Positions 55,301-63,881 of a DNA stretch of 64,000 bases are shown in pieces. The notes below the pieces were generated by a model, which was given only the letters and a program-made list of their open reading frames with translations, had not been told where the DNA came from and ran no database searches. The DNA lies in contig NC_071330.1 of the NCBI RefSeq assembly GCF_010183535.1, positions 16,349,717 through 16,413,716 of the forward strand, read 5' to 3'. This stretch comes from Caenorhabditis remanei (taxonomy: Eukaryota > Nematoda > Chromadorea > Rhabditida > Rhabditidae). Each line of letters starts with the position of its first letter. Positions within the stretch are counted from its first letter, which is position 1. The position numbers were made by a program, and so were the translations under genes.

Positions 55301-57173
55301 CTGAAGACGGCTTTTTCGGAAAAAAAATTCAGAAAATTTCAAGTTTTGCGCTGACAATAAATGTCTTTGAAATTTTTTGTTTATCGAAAATTATTCAAAT
55401 GTATTTGCTCTCAAAATACTGTATTTTCAGAACAACTTCGACTCCTCCACTACTCCTTCACTGCAGCTCCACAACTACTCTTCGAAGAGCTCCCGTCTAC
55501 CCTCTACAAATGTTCTGATTAAGTTTTCCTTCCCTTTTCTTTTTTTCAACTTTTTTCAATAAATAAATCGTTTTTTCATAAAGCAGCTTTTATATTTTGG
55601 AGGGAAATGAAATGGGTGGGCGATGAGCCATCGATGGGTATGCGGATGGGTGAAAAATGCCTGTCCGCCGATGGGCGTGCGATGGGTCATCAATGGGCCA
55701 TTTTTGACATCATTTCATGTTCTTCCTACGCCCATTGGCACACCCATTGATGCCCCATAGTTGACATGCTGGCGTTTTACCTGTGCACCTGCGCCATCCG
55801 AACACGTTTTTAAAGTGTCACCGAAGTTTATTACAAACGTGACAGGATTTGGAGGAGGCGAGAAGGCGAAATGCAGCAAATCAATGGTAAAAATGGTCAA
55901 TTTTCAGATGGCAATTTGAGACACTTACAGGTCACGGAAGCAACTTTTGAAAGTTGATTTATAGGTTTTGAAACATGCTCTTTCACCCTATATAGGTAGT
56001 TTTTACTGGCATTAAGGACCACTTAAAAGGTTCCCTTGTAAGATTGAAGGGAGTTATGTAGGATCAAAGTTTAAAGTGTGTGGAGGCTGGCGCGCCTGCG
56101 ACGCAAACTTTGAAGGCTCATAACTCATTGTAGATTTCTTCAAATTTTGAGATTTTTGAATCAAAATGCGTAAAATTTCAACAGCCGACTGGCCATTCCA
56201 AAACTTGTCATAAAATTTGATTTTTCCAGAATCTACCACGCCTACTGTGAACTGGACATGTGTATGGAGCGTCACAAGAGCATCCTGTACTCGTGGTGGC
56301 CATGCAAAATTATCGATTGGCTCGAAGAGGACATTGTGCCCGGCCGTCTCGACAACCGTTGCAGTTTTCCGTGGTCCCGGTGGACACGTCGTCGGGGGAG
56401 CGGCGGACGCGAACGGGGCGGAGCCCGGCACAACGAGCCGGTCTCGAGTGACTCGTCGTCGACAACTTGTGATACCACTACAAATACTACAACAAATCAT
56501 CATCAAAAACATGTTTCTATTGTAAGTTTTAGGTTGAATATGTTGAAAAATTCGAAAATACAAAAAAAATTTCAAAAAAATTGAAAGTCGTGTTTTTCAT
56601 ACCGTCTAAAATTTGAAAAACTGTTGTATACGTAATATATCAATGGATTTTAAAAGTTCCTATGTTTTGGTACAAAAACCAAAAATTTTGAACAAGTTTG
56701 AAGCGAGTTACGAGCCTTCAAAAGTTGTGAGGCTGGCGCGCCTTGGGCGCGTTCTGCTTAATCTTTGAACAGATGTAACTTGCTTCAAATTTTTTCAAAT
56801 TTTGAGATTTTTATATGATTTTGTAGGGATTTTTAAGGGCTACAAAAATGTTATTTTTTAAATATTAAGAAAAACAAGATCTAGCTGAAAAATGAGGTTT
56901 TTCTCTGATCACTGTTTTTTTTTTCATTTTTAAAAATGTTTCCCAATGTTGAAGAAATTTAACTTTTTTGATTGGGAACCTATTTTAATCAATTTTATAT
57001 TGTTGAACAGACAATTTCAAGAGCTATAATTTACTAGTTGGTCACTTTTTTCAAAAATTACATATTGATGTCGAAAAATTGATTTTAAAAAAATTTCCAC
57101 CAATTTTTTTTTCTCTATTATTCAACTTTAAATTTTTCAGAGTTCCTCATCGACCTACCCACTTCCATGCTGA
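37334..57173 (+). CDS. sms-3: Sphingomyelin synthase, 471 aa
   Basis: Exons: 37334-37340, 38621-38847, 51258-51636, 52669-52922, 53195-53418, 56230-56521, 57141-57173. It transfers phosphocholine from phosphatidylcholine to ceramide in Golgi or plasma membrane. Six membrane spans are visible, from WLKCLFLGCFLLIAGISNW onward. Motif D2 LYAMRSITLAATQLP, D3 CGDLLFSGHT and D4 HYTIDVIIAYW supply the catalytic triad H304, H347, D351, with the same spacing as human SMS1 (H285, H328, D332). The N-terminal ~170 residues are low complexity (His5, Gly/His-rich) and the tail is Ser/Thr-rich. The first coding exon is only seven bases (ATGCTTG), chosen because it gives the right phase and an ATG with a GTAAGT donor. 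Synteny with hsp-60 supports sms-3. Intron 2 is 12.4 kb. Confidence 0.93.
37425..37690 (+). repeat. SINE-like unit with tRNA-like head, copy 3
   Basis: Nearly the same as copy 1: GGGGACTATCTTCCCGCTAC, CTTGGATTTCTAGGCCATCA, CCACCTTTATGACCGCC, tRNA-like part 37566-37645 with TGGCGCAGCCGGCAACGCG and GGGTTCGACCCC, tail CCTTTTTTCTTTTCGTG. It lies in intron 1 of sms-3, sense. Confidence 0.62.
38250..38435. repeat. CGCTTCGAATGAG palindrome family copy in sms-3 intron 1
   Basis: AGTGTGTCGAGAGCTTTCAG at the left and TTCGAACCGTCTTGACTTGC at the right enclose ACTACAGTATGCCC and AAAGGCGCATGCCGTATTTT. A half copy follows at 38520-38555. Confidence 0.75.
38962..39033 (-). pseudogene. Degenerate tRNA-like sequence
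   Basis: Minus strand: GGCCTGGTGGCGCAGGCGG starts like a tRNA with a clear A box, and GGGTTCAGTTCCCAC is a mutated B box/T-arm, but acceptor and anticodon stems do not pair. A TTTTATCTAC box sits ~40 bp upstream, as for the other tRNA-like units. Probably a tRNA pseudogene in sms-3 intron 2. Confidence 0.5.
40025..40460. repeat. CGCTTCGAATGAG family pieces in sms-3 intron 2
   Basis: Two partial copies: CATTTGAAGCGTCTTGACGT near 40105 and CATTTGAAGCGTCTTGACAAGC near 40420, both followed by the AAACTGACATAATTACAG / TTTCGAAAA outer segment. Confidence 0.6.
40633..41344. mobile_element. Foldback element, ~340 bp arms, TTAA-flanked
   Basis: Perfect-looking palindrome from AGGCGTATTGTGGTCTG to its complement with a ~47 bp spacer (40970-41015), flanked by TTAA on both sides (40629-40632, 41345-41348). 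TTAA duplication is typical of piggyBac, but the ends do not match its usual CCC start. It lies in sms-3 intron 2. The arms contain an open frame that differs by a few residues between arms; I regard it as chance. Confidence 0.75.
42175..42345. repeat. CGCTTCGAATGAG palindrome family copy in sms-3 intron 2
   Basis: CAGATCACCAAGACGCTTCG at 42181 to TTGGAGCGTCTTGACGAGCT at ~42340, loop AAAGGCGCATACCCCGTAG. Confidence 0.75.
43295..43748. mobile_element. Tc1-like MITE, CAGTACTTGACA ends
   Basis: CAGTACTTGACATAAAGAAT matches ATTCTTTATGTCAAGTATG in inverted order; interior palindrome with TTTTTGTAGTAGACAAATTT. TA follows the right end; the left flank is TG, so the duplication has decayed or shifted. 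In sms-3 intron 2. Confidence 0.75.
43950..43974. repeat. (AC)n microsatellite
   Basis: About eleven ACs in a row in sms-3 intron 2. A shorter (GT)n run lies at 45858-45876, and CT-rich tracts at 41640-41680, 47218-47470 and 57225-57270. Confidence 0.9.
44323..44760. mobile_element. Tc1-like MITE, AGTACTGGCC ends
   Basis: AGTACTGGCCATAAAGAATG at left and GCCCGGTACTG followed by TA at right; interior TTTTTGTAGTTGACAACTT and its complement. Related to 10988-11438 but more diverged. Confidence 0.7.
45319..45668. mobile_element. hAT-like element with GGAAGTCGG minisatellite arms
   Basis: Ends CAGGGTTGCATGGAA / TTCCATGCAACTCTG are typical hAT termini. Both arms consist of GGAAGTCGG-like tandem strings (45353-45376; 45540-45655). 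Eight-base flanks GTACGTAC and CTACGGGT match poorly, so the target duplication is not proven. Confidence 0.6.
46220..53740. repeat. CTGGCGCGCC-centred dispersed repeat family
   Basis: Copies of CTGGCGCGCCTTCGGCGCG or close variants occur near 41383, 46226, 46390, 46738, 47080, 47620, 47702, 48305, 48986, 49346, 49540, 51033, 51834, 52034, 52210, 53043, 53578, 53720, 56086 and 56730, in both orientations. Each sits between AAGTTACGTTGCTGCAAAG and GGGTGTAACTCACTTCAATT-type strings and near AACCGATTTTTTTGG and TGTAGGAAATTTTAAG. The GC-rich core is a short hairpin inside AT-rich flanks. All lie in sms-3 introns. Confidence 0.8.
50285..50475. repeat. CGCTTCGAATGAG palindrome family copy in sms-3 intron 2
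   Basis: TTCAGCTCGTCGAGACGCAT at 50310 to TTTGAAGCGTCTTGACAAGC at ~50472; loop GGTATGCGCCTTTAAACTGG and GGTACTGTAGTTTTCGTGG. A half copy precedes it at 50150-50190. Confidence 0.72.
54104..54170 (+). other. tRNA-like Pol III unit in left arm of foldback A
   Basis: GGATGGCGCAGGTGGTTAGCG is a good A box region and GGCTGGTTCGACCCC a B box, followed by T8. The stretch between is too short and unpaired for a real anticodon arm. Its mirror at 54411-54465 continues at 55786-55805 on the far side of the nested insertion. Confidence 0.55.
54466..55785. mobile_element. Nested element with CATCGATGG repeats, inserted in right tRNA-like arm
   Basis: Ends CACAGGTAAAACGCC and GGCGTTTTACCTGTG, flanked by CA. 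Removing it with one CA restores the mirror of the left arm exactly (CTAAC-CA-CCTGCGCC). Both sides contain many GATGGGYCATCGATGG-like strings (54490-54740, 55612-55770). Between them is a decayed Tc1-like piece (55064-55315, CAGTACCGGTCAAAAGG). No transposase is visible. Confidence 0.85.
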
Positions 57174-57660
57174 ATACCTCAAAGAATCCCAGAAAACATT
57201 TTTCGATTTATAAAAATTCTCTCGTTCTCTGCCTCTCTCTCTCTCATCTGTGTGATCTCTCTCTCTCTCTCATCCCTCGTTTATTCATTTTTTTCGCTTC
57301 AATTTTTAGTCAAAATTTCTAGAAAATTCGGTTCATTTCTCTCTCTCAAACCGTGTGATTCCTTCTCTCAAGCTCCGCCCCTTTCTAGGCCACCCCCCTT
57401 TGGCGGCTCCGCCCCCTTTACTGTGTATCATGGTCGTTTTACTAGTACTGGTTGTCGATTTCCTGGATTATCCATATTTGTTTGTTTGGGCACGATACGG
57501 GTTGCACTCATTCTGTTTTCTCGCTGGAGAAATACGAACAAATGAATATTTTTACGTCGTAAAGTTATTGTTGGGACATCAGGGACATCCGGACAAACAG
57601 ACAGACATGTAGACAGAAAAGCAGACGTAACTTTGTCGGAATTTATCAGAACTACATGAA
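57174..57660. other. Probable sms-3 3' UTR and flank
   Basis: CT-rich runs and a CCGCCCC-rich patch; no coding signal beyond short chance frames, and a CAGACAGACATGTAGACAG tract at 57597. No clear AATAAA close to the stop. Confidence 0.4.
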
Positions 57661-57665
57661 ACTAA

Positions 57666-59238
57666 CATGGAATGACTCCCGACTGGCTCCACAAAATTTA
57701 CGAATTTATTGGCTTATTTGATAGATTCTACAGAAAAAATGACAAATCTAATAGCTTTTCCGGTGACTGGACCTAATTTTCGAGATTTTCAGATTTTTAG
57801 AAAATCAGTTTTTTTTCAAAATTTTTTTTTCATCATTTTTTTTCTCAATGTTCTCCCATCTGGCGAAAAAAGCAAAAACAAGTAAAAAATAGAGAATTTC
57901 ATAGACTTTTCGATAGGCTATGGAAATTTTTTTGGTCATGTTCCTAGTTTGACCAGACCCCCGAAAACTGAGAGTCAAAAAAAAATATTTTTTCTGTGAA
58001 GTCGTTGGACTGTTTTAAAAAACTTCAAAAAATAAAAGAACTCATGCAAACAAATTTTTCAAAAAAAAATTTGGGGGTAATCGCGAAAAAAAAGAAATAA
58101 ATTTTGTTGAAAATTTCGGTTTTTCAAGATTTTGATGGTTATAGGAAACATGTAATTTCTTCTGTTTAAGCTTTGAAAACGTTGATATATTTAATGAAAT
58201 TAATGACCACAAACTTTTAAAACCTGTATCAAGAAGTTTGAATGTTTTCTGATCAGTTTCCAATTCGTAGCAGAGGCTCAAAAAATGCATTCTTTTGAGG
58301 TGGTGAAAACTTCAAAAGCCTGCAACGTGCTTTAAACGTCAGATTAACGACTGTTGTTTTGAAAACATGCTTAAAATGAAAGATTCAACAAATTCGGACA
58401 CTTTAAACAAAAATTTAAAATTTTCATTTTTCATGAAAATTTCATGTGGTCCCCCCTTATGAAATTTTCAAAAAAAAATTAAAATTAAAATTTTTGTTTA
58501 AAGTGTCCGAATTTGTTGAATCTTTCATTTTAAGCATGTTTTCAAAACAACAGTCGTTAATCTGACGTTTAAAGCACGTTGTAAGCTTCTGAAATTTTCA
58601 CCACCTCAAAAGAATGCATTTTATGAGCCTCTGCTACGAATTGGAAACTGATCAGAAAACATTCAAACTTCTTGATACAGGTTTTAAAAGTTTGTGGTTA
58701 ATAATTTCTTTAAATATACCAACGTTTTCGAAGCTTAAACAGAAGAAATCGCATATTTCCTATACCCATCAAAATCTTGAAAAACCGAAATTTTCAACAA
58801 AATTTATTTCTTTTTTCTTCGCGATTACCCCCAAATTTTTTTTTGAAAAATTTGTTTGCATGAGTTCTTCTATTTTTTAAAGCTTTTTAAAACAGTCCAA
58901 CGCCTTCACAGAAAAAATTATTTTTTTTGACTCTCAGTTTTCGGGGGTCTGGTCAAAGTAGGAACATGACCAAAAAAATTTTCATAGCCTATCGAAAAGT
59001 CTATGAAATTCTCTATTTTTTACTTGTTTTTGTTTTTTTCGCCAGATGGGAGAACATTGAGAAAAAAAATGATGAAAAAAAATTTTTGAAAAAAACTGAT
59101 TTTCTAAAAATCTGAAAATCTCGAAAATTAGGTCCAGTCACCGGAAAAGCTATTAGATTTGTCATTTTTTCTGTAGAATCTATCAAATAAGCCAATAAAT
59201 TCGTAAATTTTGTGGAGCCAGTCGGGAGTCATTCCATG
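57666..59238. mobile_element. 1.57 kb foldback element, ~765 bp arms
   Basis: Ends CATGGAATGACTCCCGACTGG and complement, flanked by TAA on both sides (57663-57665, 59239-59241). Arms match almost base for base with a very short centre (58430-58455). No tRNA-like unit and no coding gene inside. Among the largest and best-preserved palindromes in the window. Confidence 0.88.
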
Positions 59239-59307
59239 TAAGATTTTTGGAGTCAGCTCGTCAAGACGCTTCGAATGAGAACAGAAGAAAAAAAGCAAAA
59301 AAAAGTT

Positions 59308-59381
59308 TGCCGCCAGCAGGGGTCGAACCTGCGACCTTGGGCTTATTAGACCCACGCTCTAACCGACTGAGCTATGGCGGC
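59308..59381 (-). tRNA. tRNA-Ile (AAT), copy 1
   Basis: 74 bases: acceptor GCCGCCA/TGGCGGC, anticodon stem TGGGT/GCCCA with loop CTAATAA (anticodon AAT), T-arm GCAGG/CCTGC, discriminator A. Upstream on the minus strand is the TATA-like CCTATACACCCTCC. Same sequence as copies 2 and 3. Confidence 0.97.
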
Positions 59382-59539
59382 TGCGATCGGAAGCGGCAAG
59401 GAGGGTGTATAGGAAAGTGGGGGTTTTGAAGAGATAGGGGGAGTTGGAGGGTTCCGGTAAAACTTCAAACTGTTATAACTCCGCTGAAAATGCAGCTAGC
59501 AAAAATCTGAAAACAGATTCAGAACGGATATTTTGTTAG

Positions 59540-59700
59540 CTTTCAAACCATGTAAAATACTCCCCTGAAAAGTGAATGGTAAACTCACCAGCCAAGAAGG
59601 CAGGCACTAGAGGAACATCTTGTTTTAGTTCGACAATAATTATTCCATTCAATGGTATGCCTGGTATTTTACTCCAAGCAAATAGGTCTGGAAGAAAAAA
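59540..59700 (-). pseudogene. Decayed inverted copy of DUF316-gene exon 4
   Basis: Minus strand carries CTTCCAG, CTATTTGCTTGGAG and then the same codons for LNGIIIVELKQDVPLVPA as exon 4 of the 59963 gene, followed by GGCTG-GTGAGT. Relative to the intact exon, the GDCKNSV segment is replaced and the frame is lost. The copy is contiguous with the tRNA-Ile module at 59308, so exon, intron and tRNA were duplicated together and inverted. Confidence 0.85.
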
Positions 59701-59962
59701 AAACCACACGCGTTTTATATAAAGAATGATATTTTTCATGAAAAAAATGAAACGTCAAAAAATATTTTTTTTTCAATACTATTTTTTAAAACAAAAATAT
59801 CTATTCTAACATTAAACATTAAACTAAATATTAACGTGACATTACCCTGATTCCAAAAAGATTCTTCTAGAAGATGACGTGGAACTTTTTCCACGACTCT
59901 CTCCTCAGTATTCCCTCAGTTCTAGTTTTTGAAACAAATAAGCTTCTTTTCGATATATCAAT

Positions 59963-62237
59963 ATGAAAATGTTGCTTATCATTTCATTGACCTTCATGCT
60001 CATCACAGTTCAATCCGCTCCGAATTTCAATAAATTGAGTTGGGCAGAGAACGAGAAGCGTCTTAAGGTGTGTGGAAAAAGGTGAGTTTTATGGATGATA
60101 TCTCCGCCGGGTGCAGAGCTATCAAAAAGTTGACCACTACAAAAATGTAGTGAATTTCAAGGGCTACATTTTTGTAGTTAACAACTTTTTGATAGCTTTT
60201 GATCCTGGCGAGTTATGTACGTTCAAAAACATGAAAATCCCCTGAGAGAGAGAGAGAAAGGGAGAGCGCAGACAGCAAGCGTATCTAACCGTCGGAGTCC
60301 TCTTTTAAGAAAATCGCCTCAAAAGGTTATGAGAATGCAACTATTTTGTGGAAAAAAGTAGAGAGCGCAGACAACAAGACACGCTAACTGTCTGCACCCT
60401 CCCCTTCCCTCTATCACCACACTGTCTTTACTTTAACGCGTCATATCTCAAAAGAAAAAGTGTTTATCAAAAAGTAGTCAACTACAAAAGTGTAGAAAAT
60501 TTCCTGGGCTATATTTTTGTAGTTGACAACTTTTTTGTAAGAGACCTCCCTGAAAAGTTACAATTTCATTAATTCAAGCCGGAATTTATTGTCTGTGTCC
60601 TTAGATAAAATATGCTACTTCCCCCAAAAATATTTATATTTCAGAAATCGAATTAATCCTGATGAAAAGTGGTTTGGCGCTTTAGCTCCAAACGGTAAAT
60701 ATTCATTCGATAGTCTTGGTGTCCTCATCTCCACTCGCCACGTGATCTTCTCTTATAGACAGTTCGATAAAATTGTCGATATAACCACAGAATGTCCAAA
60801 TTACAGTTTGTCCGTTAGAAGGTTCGGTAATAGGATAATATTCAATTTTGTTTCAGACGCCCCTTAAATTTCCAAAATGATTCAATCCAATTTCCCAATG
60901 GCACAACTGGTTACATAAACAGCGATCAAGTTGGGTTTTCTGAGTTTTAAACCCCGAGAAATAAGTATTTCTTCCAGAACTATTTGCTTGGAGATTGTAA
61001 AAACTCAGTCACACCATTAAATGGAATAATTATTGTCGAACTAAAACAAGATGTTCCTCTAGTGCCTGCCTGCTTGGCTGGTGAGTTTACCCTTCACTTT
61101 TCAAGGGAGTATTTTACTTGGTTAGAAAGTCAAGGAAATTTCCGTTTTGAATCTGTTTTTAGATTTTTTCTAGGGGAATTTCCGACGGAGTTATAACAGT
61201 TTGAAGTTTTGCTGGAACCCTCCAACTCCCCCTATCTCTTCAAAACCCCCACTTTCCTATACGCCCTCCTTGCCGCTTCCGATCGCAGCCGCCATAGCTC
61301 AGTCGGTTAGAGCGTGGGTCTAATAAGCCCAAGGTCGCAGGTTCGACCCCTGCTGGCGGCAAACTCTTTTTGTATTCTAATATTTTTAAATGTTTTTTCC
61401 AGATAATGAAACCTTCAAAAATAATAGGACTGGCTGGCTGAAATATAAAACAGAAGATATGGGAAATATACATGAGAATCTAACAGAAAGCATGGGAAAT
61501 GTGAGTCGTTTCAATTTTTTCTAATTTTTATCCCCATTATTATTCTCAGCTAACTCAGCTAACTAATGACTCAAATGGAGAATATTTATGGGAACCAAGA
61601 GCAACGAAGCCTCTCACAGCTCAGCAAAAGAAAGCGCTTGAAAGGAATGGCATTTCGATTCCGGTGATTGTTGGGCAAAATAACAGAGAAACAGTGTTTG
61701 GAATGGGATACGACTACAGTACTACTCCACCTGGTGTTAACAAAGTACTTGCGGTCCATAGTTTTAAAAACAAGACCAAAGCGTTCTGTGAGTTGCTTGG
61801 CATTTGTGAGAGGTGAGTTGATTTTTTAAAGAAAAAGTTTAGGGTGTTCACATCTTTAGAACTTGAAGTCTCATTAAAAAATTGACAACTACAAAAATGT
61901 AGCTCATGAGATTTACTAAATTTTTGTAGTTGACTACTTTTTGATAACTATCCATCCCCAGGAGATATCTTGCTCTCAAAACGTATTGCATATTTTCAGA
62001 GGTGCCCACCCGACTGATCCACCGACCACTCCGACAACTCCCACCACAACAGAACCTCCACCACCACCAACAACTCCAACAACTCGTCCACCATCAACTA
62101 CTTATTATGTTCCAGCGATTCAGGAAGATGAGGAGATGAGCAGTTTCGAGATTCCATACGACAGAAAGGTTGTCAAGGGAGGAAGTGCGAAGATTCAGAT
62201 TATATGGATTCTATTGATTGCTTTTGTTTGGTTTTAA
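59963..62237 (+). CDS. Secreted/membrane DUF316 (peptidase S1-like) protein, 356 aa, probably inactive
   Basis: Exons: 59963-60081, 60645-60821, 60857-60929, 60978-61080, 61403-61500, 61550-61812, 62000-62237. Residues 1-18 are a signal peptide (LLIISLTFMLITVQS). WFGALAPNGKYSFDSLGVLIS and TRHVIFSYRQF match the nematode DUF316 branch of chymotrypsin-like proteases, but the AAHC histidine is missing, NGIIIVELKQDVP has Asn where the catalytic Asp sits, and no GDSGG is present. A Thr/Pro-rich stretch at about 280-312 and a hydrophobic C terminus (IQIIWILLIAFVWF) suggest a stalk with membrane or GPI anchoring. Intron 2 is only 35 bp. Intron 4 contains tRNA-Ile copy 2. PolyA signals at 62256 and 62275. 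I infer a surface or secreted non-enzymatic role. Confidence 0.82.
61288..61361 (+). tRNA. tRNA-Ile (AAT), copy 2
   Basis: Identical to copy 1, sense orientation inside intron 4 of the DUF316 gene. The TATA-like CCTATACGCCCTCC is ~28 bp upstream. Confidence 0.97.
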
Positions 62238-62349
62238 TGTGAAGAGTGGCTGGGAAATAAATGTTATTTTGTAAAATAAAGGTTTTTTACGAGTTTTTGG
62301 TTCCTACATTTCAAGAGCTCCCAACACCCCATCATTTAGTAAACTTTGG

Positions 62350-62530
62350 TAGTGTGATATCTTTTCTGAAAGCTGAGAAAACCTTGGATCTAGCCCAATT
62401 TTCAGATTTTGTCTAGGTGCATTTTCAGAGGAGCTATAACTGCTTGAATTCAAAATTTCTTGAACTCTTAGCTCCCATCGCCGCCCTATACTTTCCTATA
62501 CGCCCTCCTTGCCCCCACCGCTCGCAACTA
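62350..62530 (+). repeat. tRNA-Ile upstream module without its tRNA
   Basis: Shares GAAAGCTGAGAAAA, TCTAGGTGCATTTTCAG and ACTTTCCTATACGCCCTCC with the DNA upstream of tRNA-Ile copy 3, but the tRNA is replaced by unrelated sequence after 62525. Confidence 0.75.
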
Positions 62531-62788
62531 GAGGTCTTTTTTTGAAATAAATATTCCTCCTGTTGGCTTGGGGTTTGGGTGAGCCGTGACGGTATTGAGA
62601 TGACCTAGTCAACCGTAGCATTCTATGGATCTTTTTAAATTAAAAATGAGTCATCTGTTTGGTCTCATAAAAACTGTTTGGATCTCATTTCACATATCTT
62701 TATTCAATTCTTATATCACTCAAAAGTAAAAGACCATAATAGCAAGAAAGGCAACTAGCCCAAAAGAGTTTCCGGAGGACGTGGGTGT

Positions 62789-63512
62789 TCATGTCTTGAC
62801 TTCTTCCCCTGACGATATCTTGATTCCAAGCAAATCTCCATATTTTGTAGCTTTCGGTATCCCCAATTTGGAAGCCTTTTGTTTGTCCTCCTCTGTCACA
62901 TCAGTGGTAAGCGGTCCGAGAATGCATCCTCCAACAGTAACGAACTCTTTCCCGATAAGCTTGGAAGGTACTTTAGGTCCTTCTTCAATTTTCGCTCTGC
63001 ATGTGACTTCCTTGGAGCATCCAATTTTAGTTTGTCTCCAGTCGTATAAACCAAGATTGGGAACGGTTCCTTGGTGGATCTCCTTGTATATTTCGTCCCC
63101 GACACTATTCCATTGCAACGCAATTATTGAAACGCCTGAGGAATAACTCTCCGGTTTACAGTCGAATGCTGCAGCCTTCTTCTCGAGTTCCAAGTCGTAG
63201 GTCTGAAATTAATTACAATGAGCTTTGGCACAGCTAATAGTAATTATTCCAAGTAGTAGGAGTCCCCATGTCTCCAGCAGACTTTCCTTTAAAAACTTAC
63301 CAAATGTTCGAATGTAATACCATTGGAAGCCTGTTGGGCTCTCAGACGATCTTTGTTCAGTGCATCCAGAAGTTTCTTCTGCTCATCCTCACTAAGACCA
63401 CCTTTTATTGCCGTGACGAAGAGAGCTTAATAATTGAAACAGTTGGAACAGTTGGGAGGAGCCCAAACTAACCGTAGAAGAGGACGAGGACAGCTCCCAG
63501 AAGAAACTTCAT
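62789..63512 (-). CDS. Small secreted CAP-superfamily (SCP/TAPS-like) protein, 192 aa
   Basis: Exons: 63473-63512, 63301-63425, 62789-63202. The N terminus MKFLLGAVLVLFYALFVTA is a signal peptide. LLDALNKDRLRAQQASNG then YDLELEKKAAAFDC match the opening helices of CAP domains (HNxxRS...YDxxLxxxAxxW), and IGCSKEVTC fits the later IGCxxxxC strand. The usual first His is Asn here, the HxEN-type residues and the GN(x)xG motif are not seen, so the cation-binding tetrad of active CAP folds is absent. The tail TEEDKQKASKLGIP is charged. Function unknown; CAP proteins in nematodes are secreted. Confidence 0.75.
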
Positions 63513-63807
63513 ATCCAATAAGGAAAGGAGTCGTGTCAAAATAATTGAGACTGAAGTTGCGTTCTATCTTCTTGATCAAAGATAAGGATCGGTGCTTTTT
63601 TTCTGAACTGTCATGGTTAAAAAACTGACGTGATAAAAAGTGAAAGTATTGCATATATTCTGAAAGCTGAGAAAATTTCTATTCTAACCCTATTTCCAAA
63701 TGTTTTCTAGGTGCATTTTCAGCCAAGTTATTACAGTTTGAAATTAGGTCACACCTAATTCAAAACCCTCACTTTCCTATACGCCCTCCTTTCCGACCCC
63801 AGCCGCA

Positions 63808-63881
63808 GCCGCCATAGCTCAGTCGGTTAGAGCGTGGGTCTAATAAGCCCAAGGTCGCAGGTTCGACCCCTGCTGGCGGCA
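63808..63881 (+). tRNA. tRNA-Ile (AAT), copy 3
   Basis: Same 74-base sequence as copies 1 and 2, intergenic. Upstream ~150 bp including TCTAGGTGCATTTTCAG and CCTATACGCCCTCC is shared with the module at 62350 and partly with copies 1 and 2. Followed by TTTTTTCC. Confidence 0.97.

Larger units (their letters stand above)
53864..56039. mobile_element. TNA-type foldback with tRNA-like unit in each arm (copy A), interrupted
   Basis: Ends CAAGGGAACC (53865) and GGTTCCCTTG (to 56038) with TAA on both sides (53862-53864, 56039-56041). Outer arms of ~240 bp match almost perfectly. Without the nested element the palindrome is about 860 bp, close to the ~900 bp of copy B at 6359-7665. Each arm has a tRNA-like unit near its inner edge. 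Lies in sms-3 intron 5. Confidence 0.88.

Noticed and set aside
57252..57612. Small protein genes downstream of sms-3
   Set aside because: Overlapping frames in a CT-rich tract without start context, splice signals or domain; more likely 3' UTR or flank.
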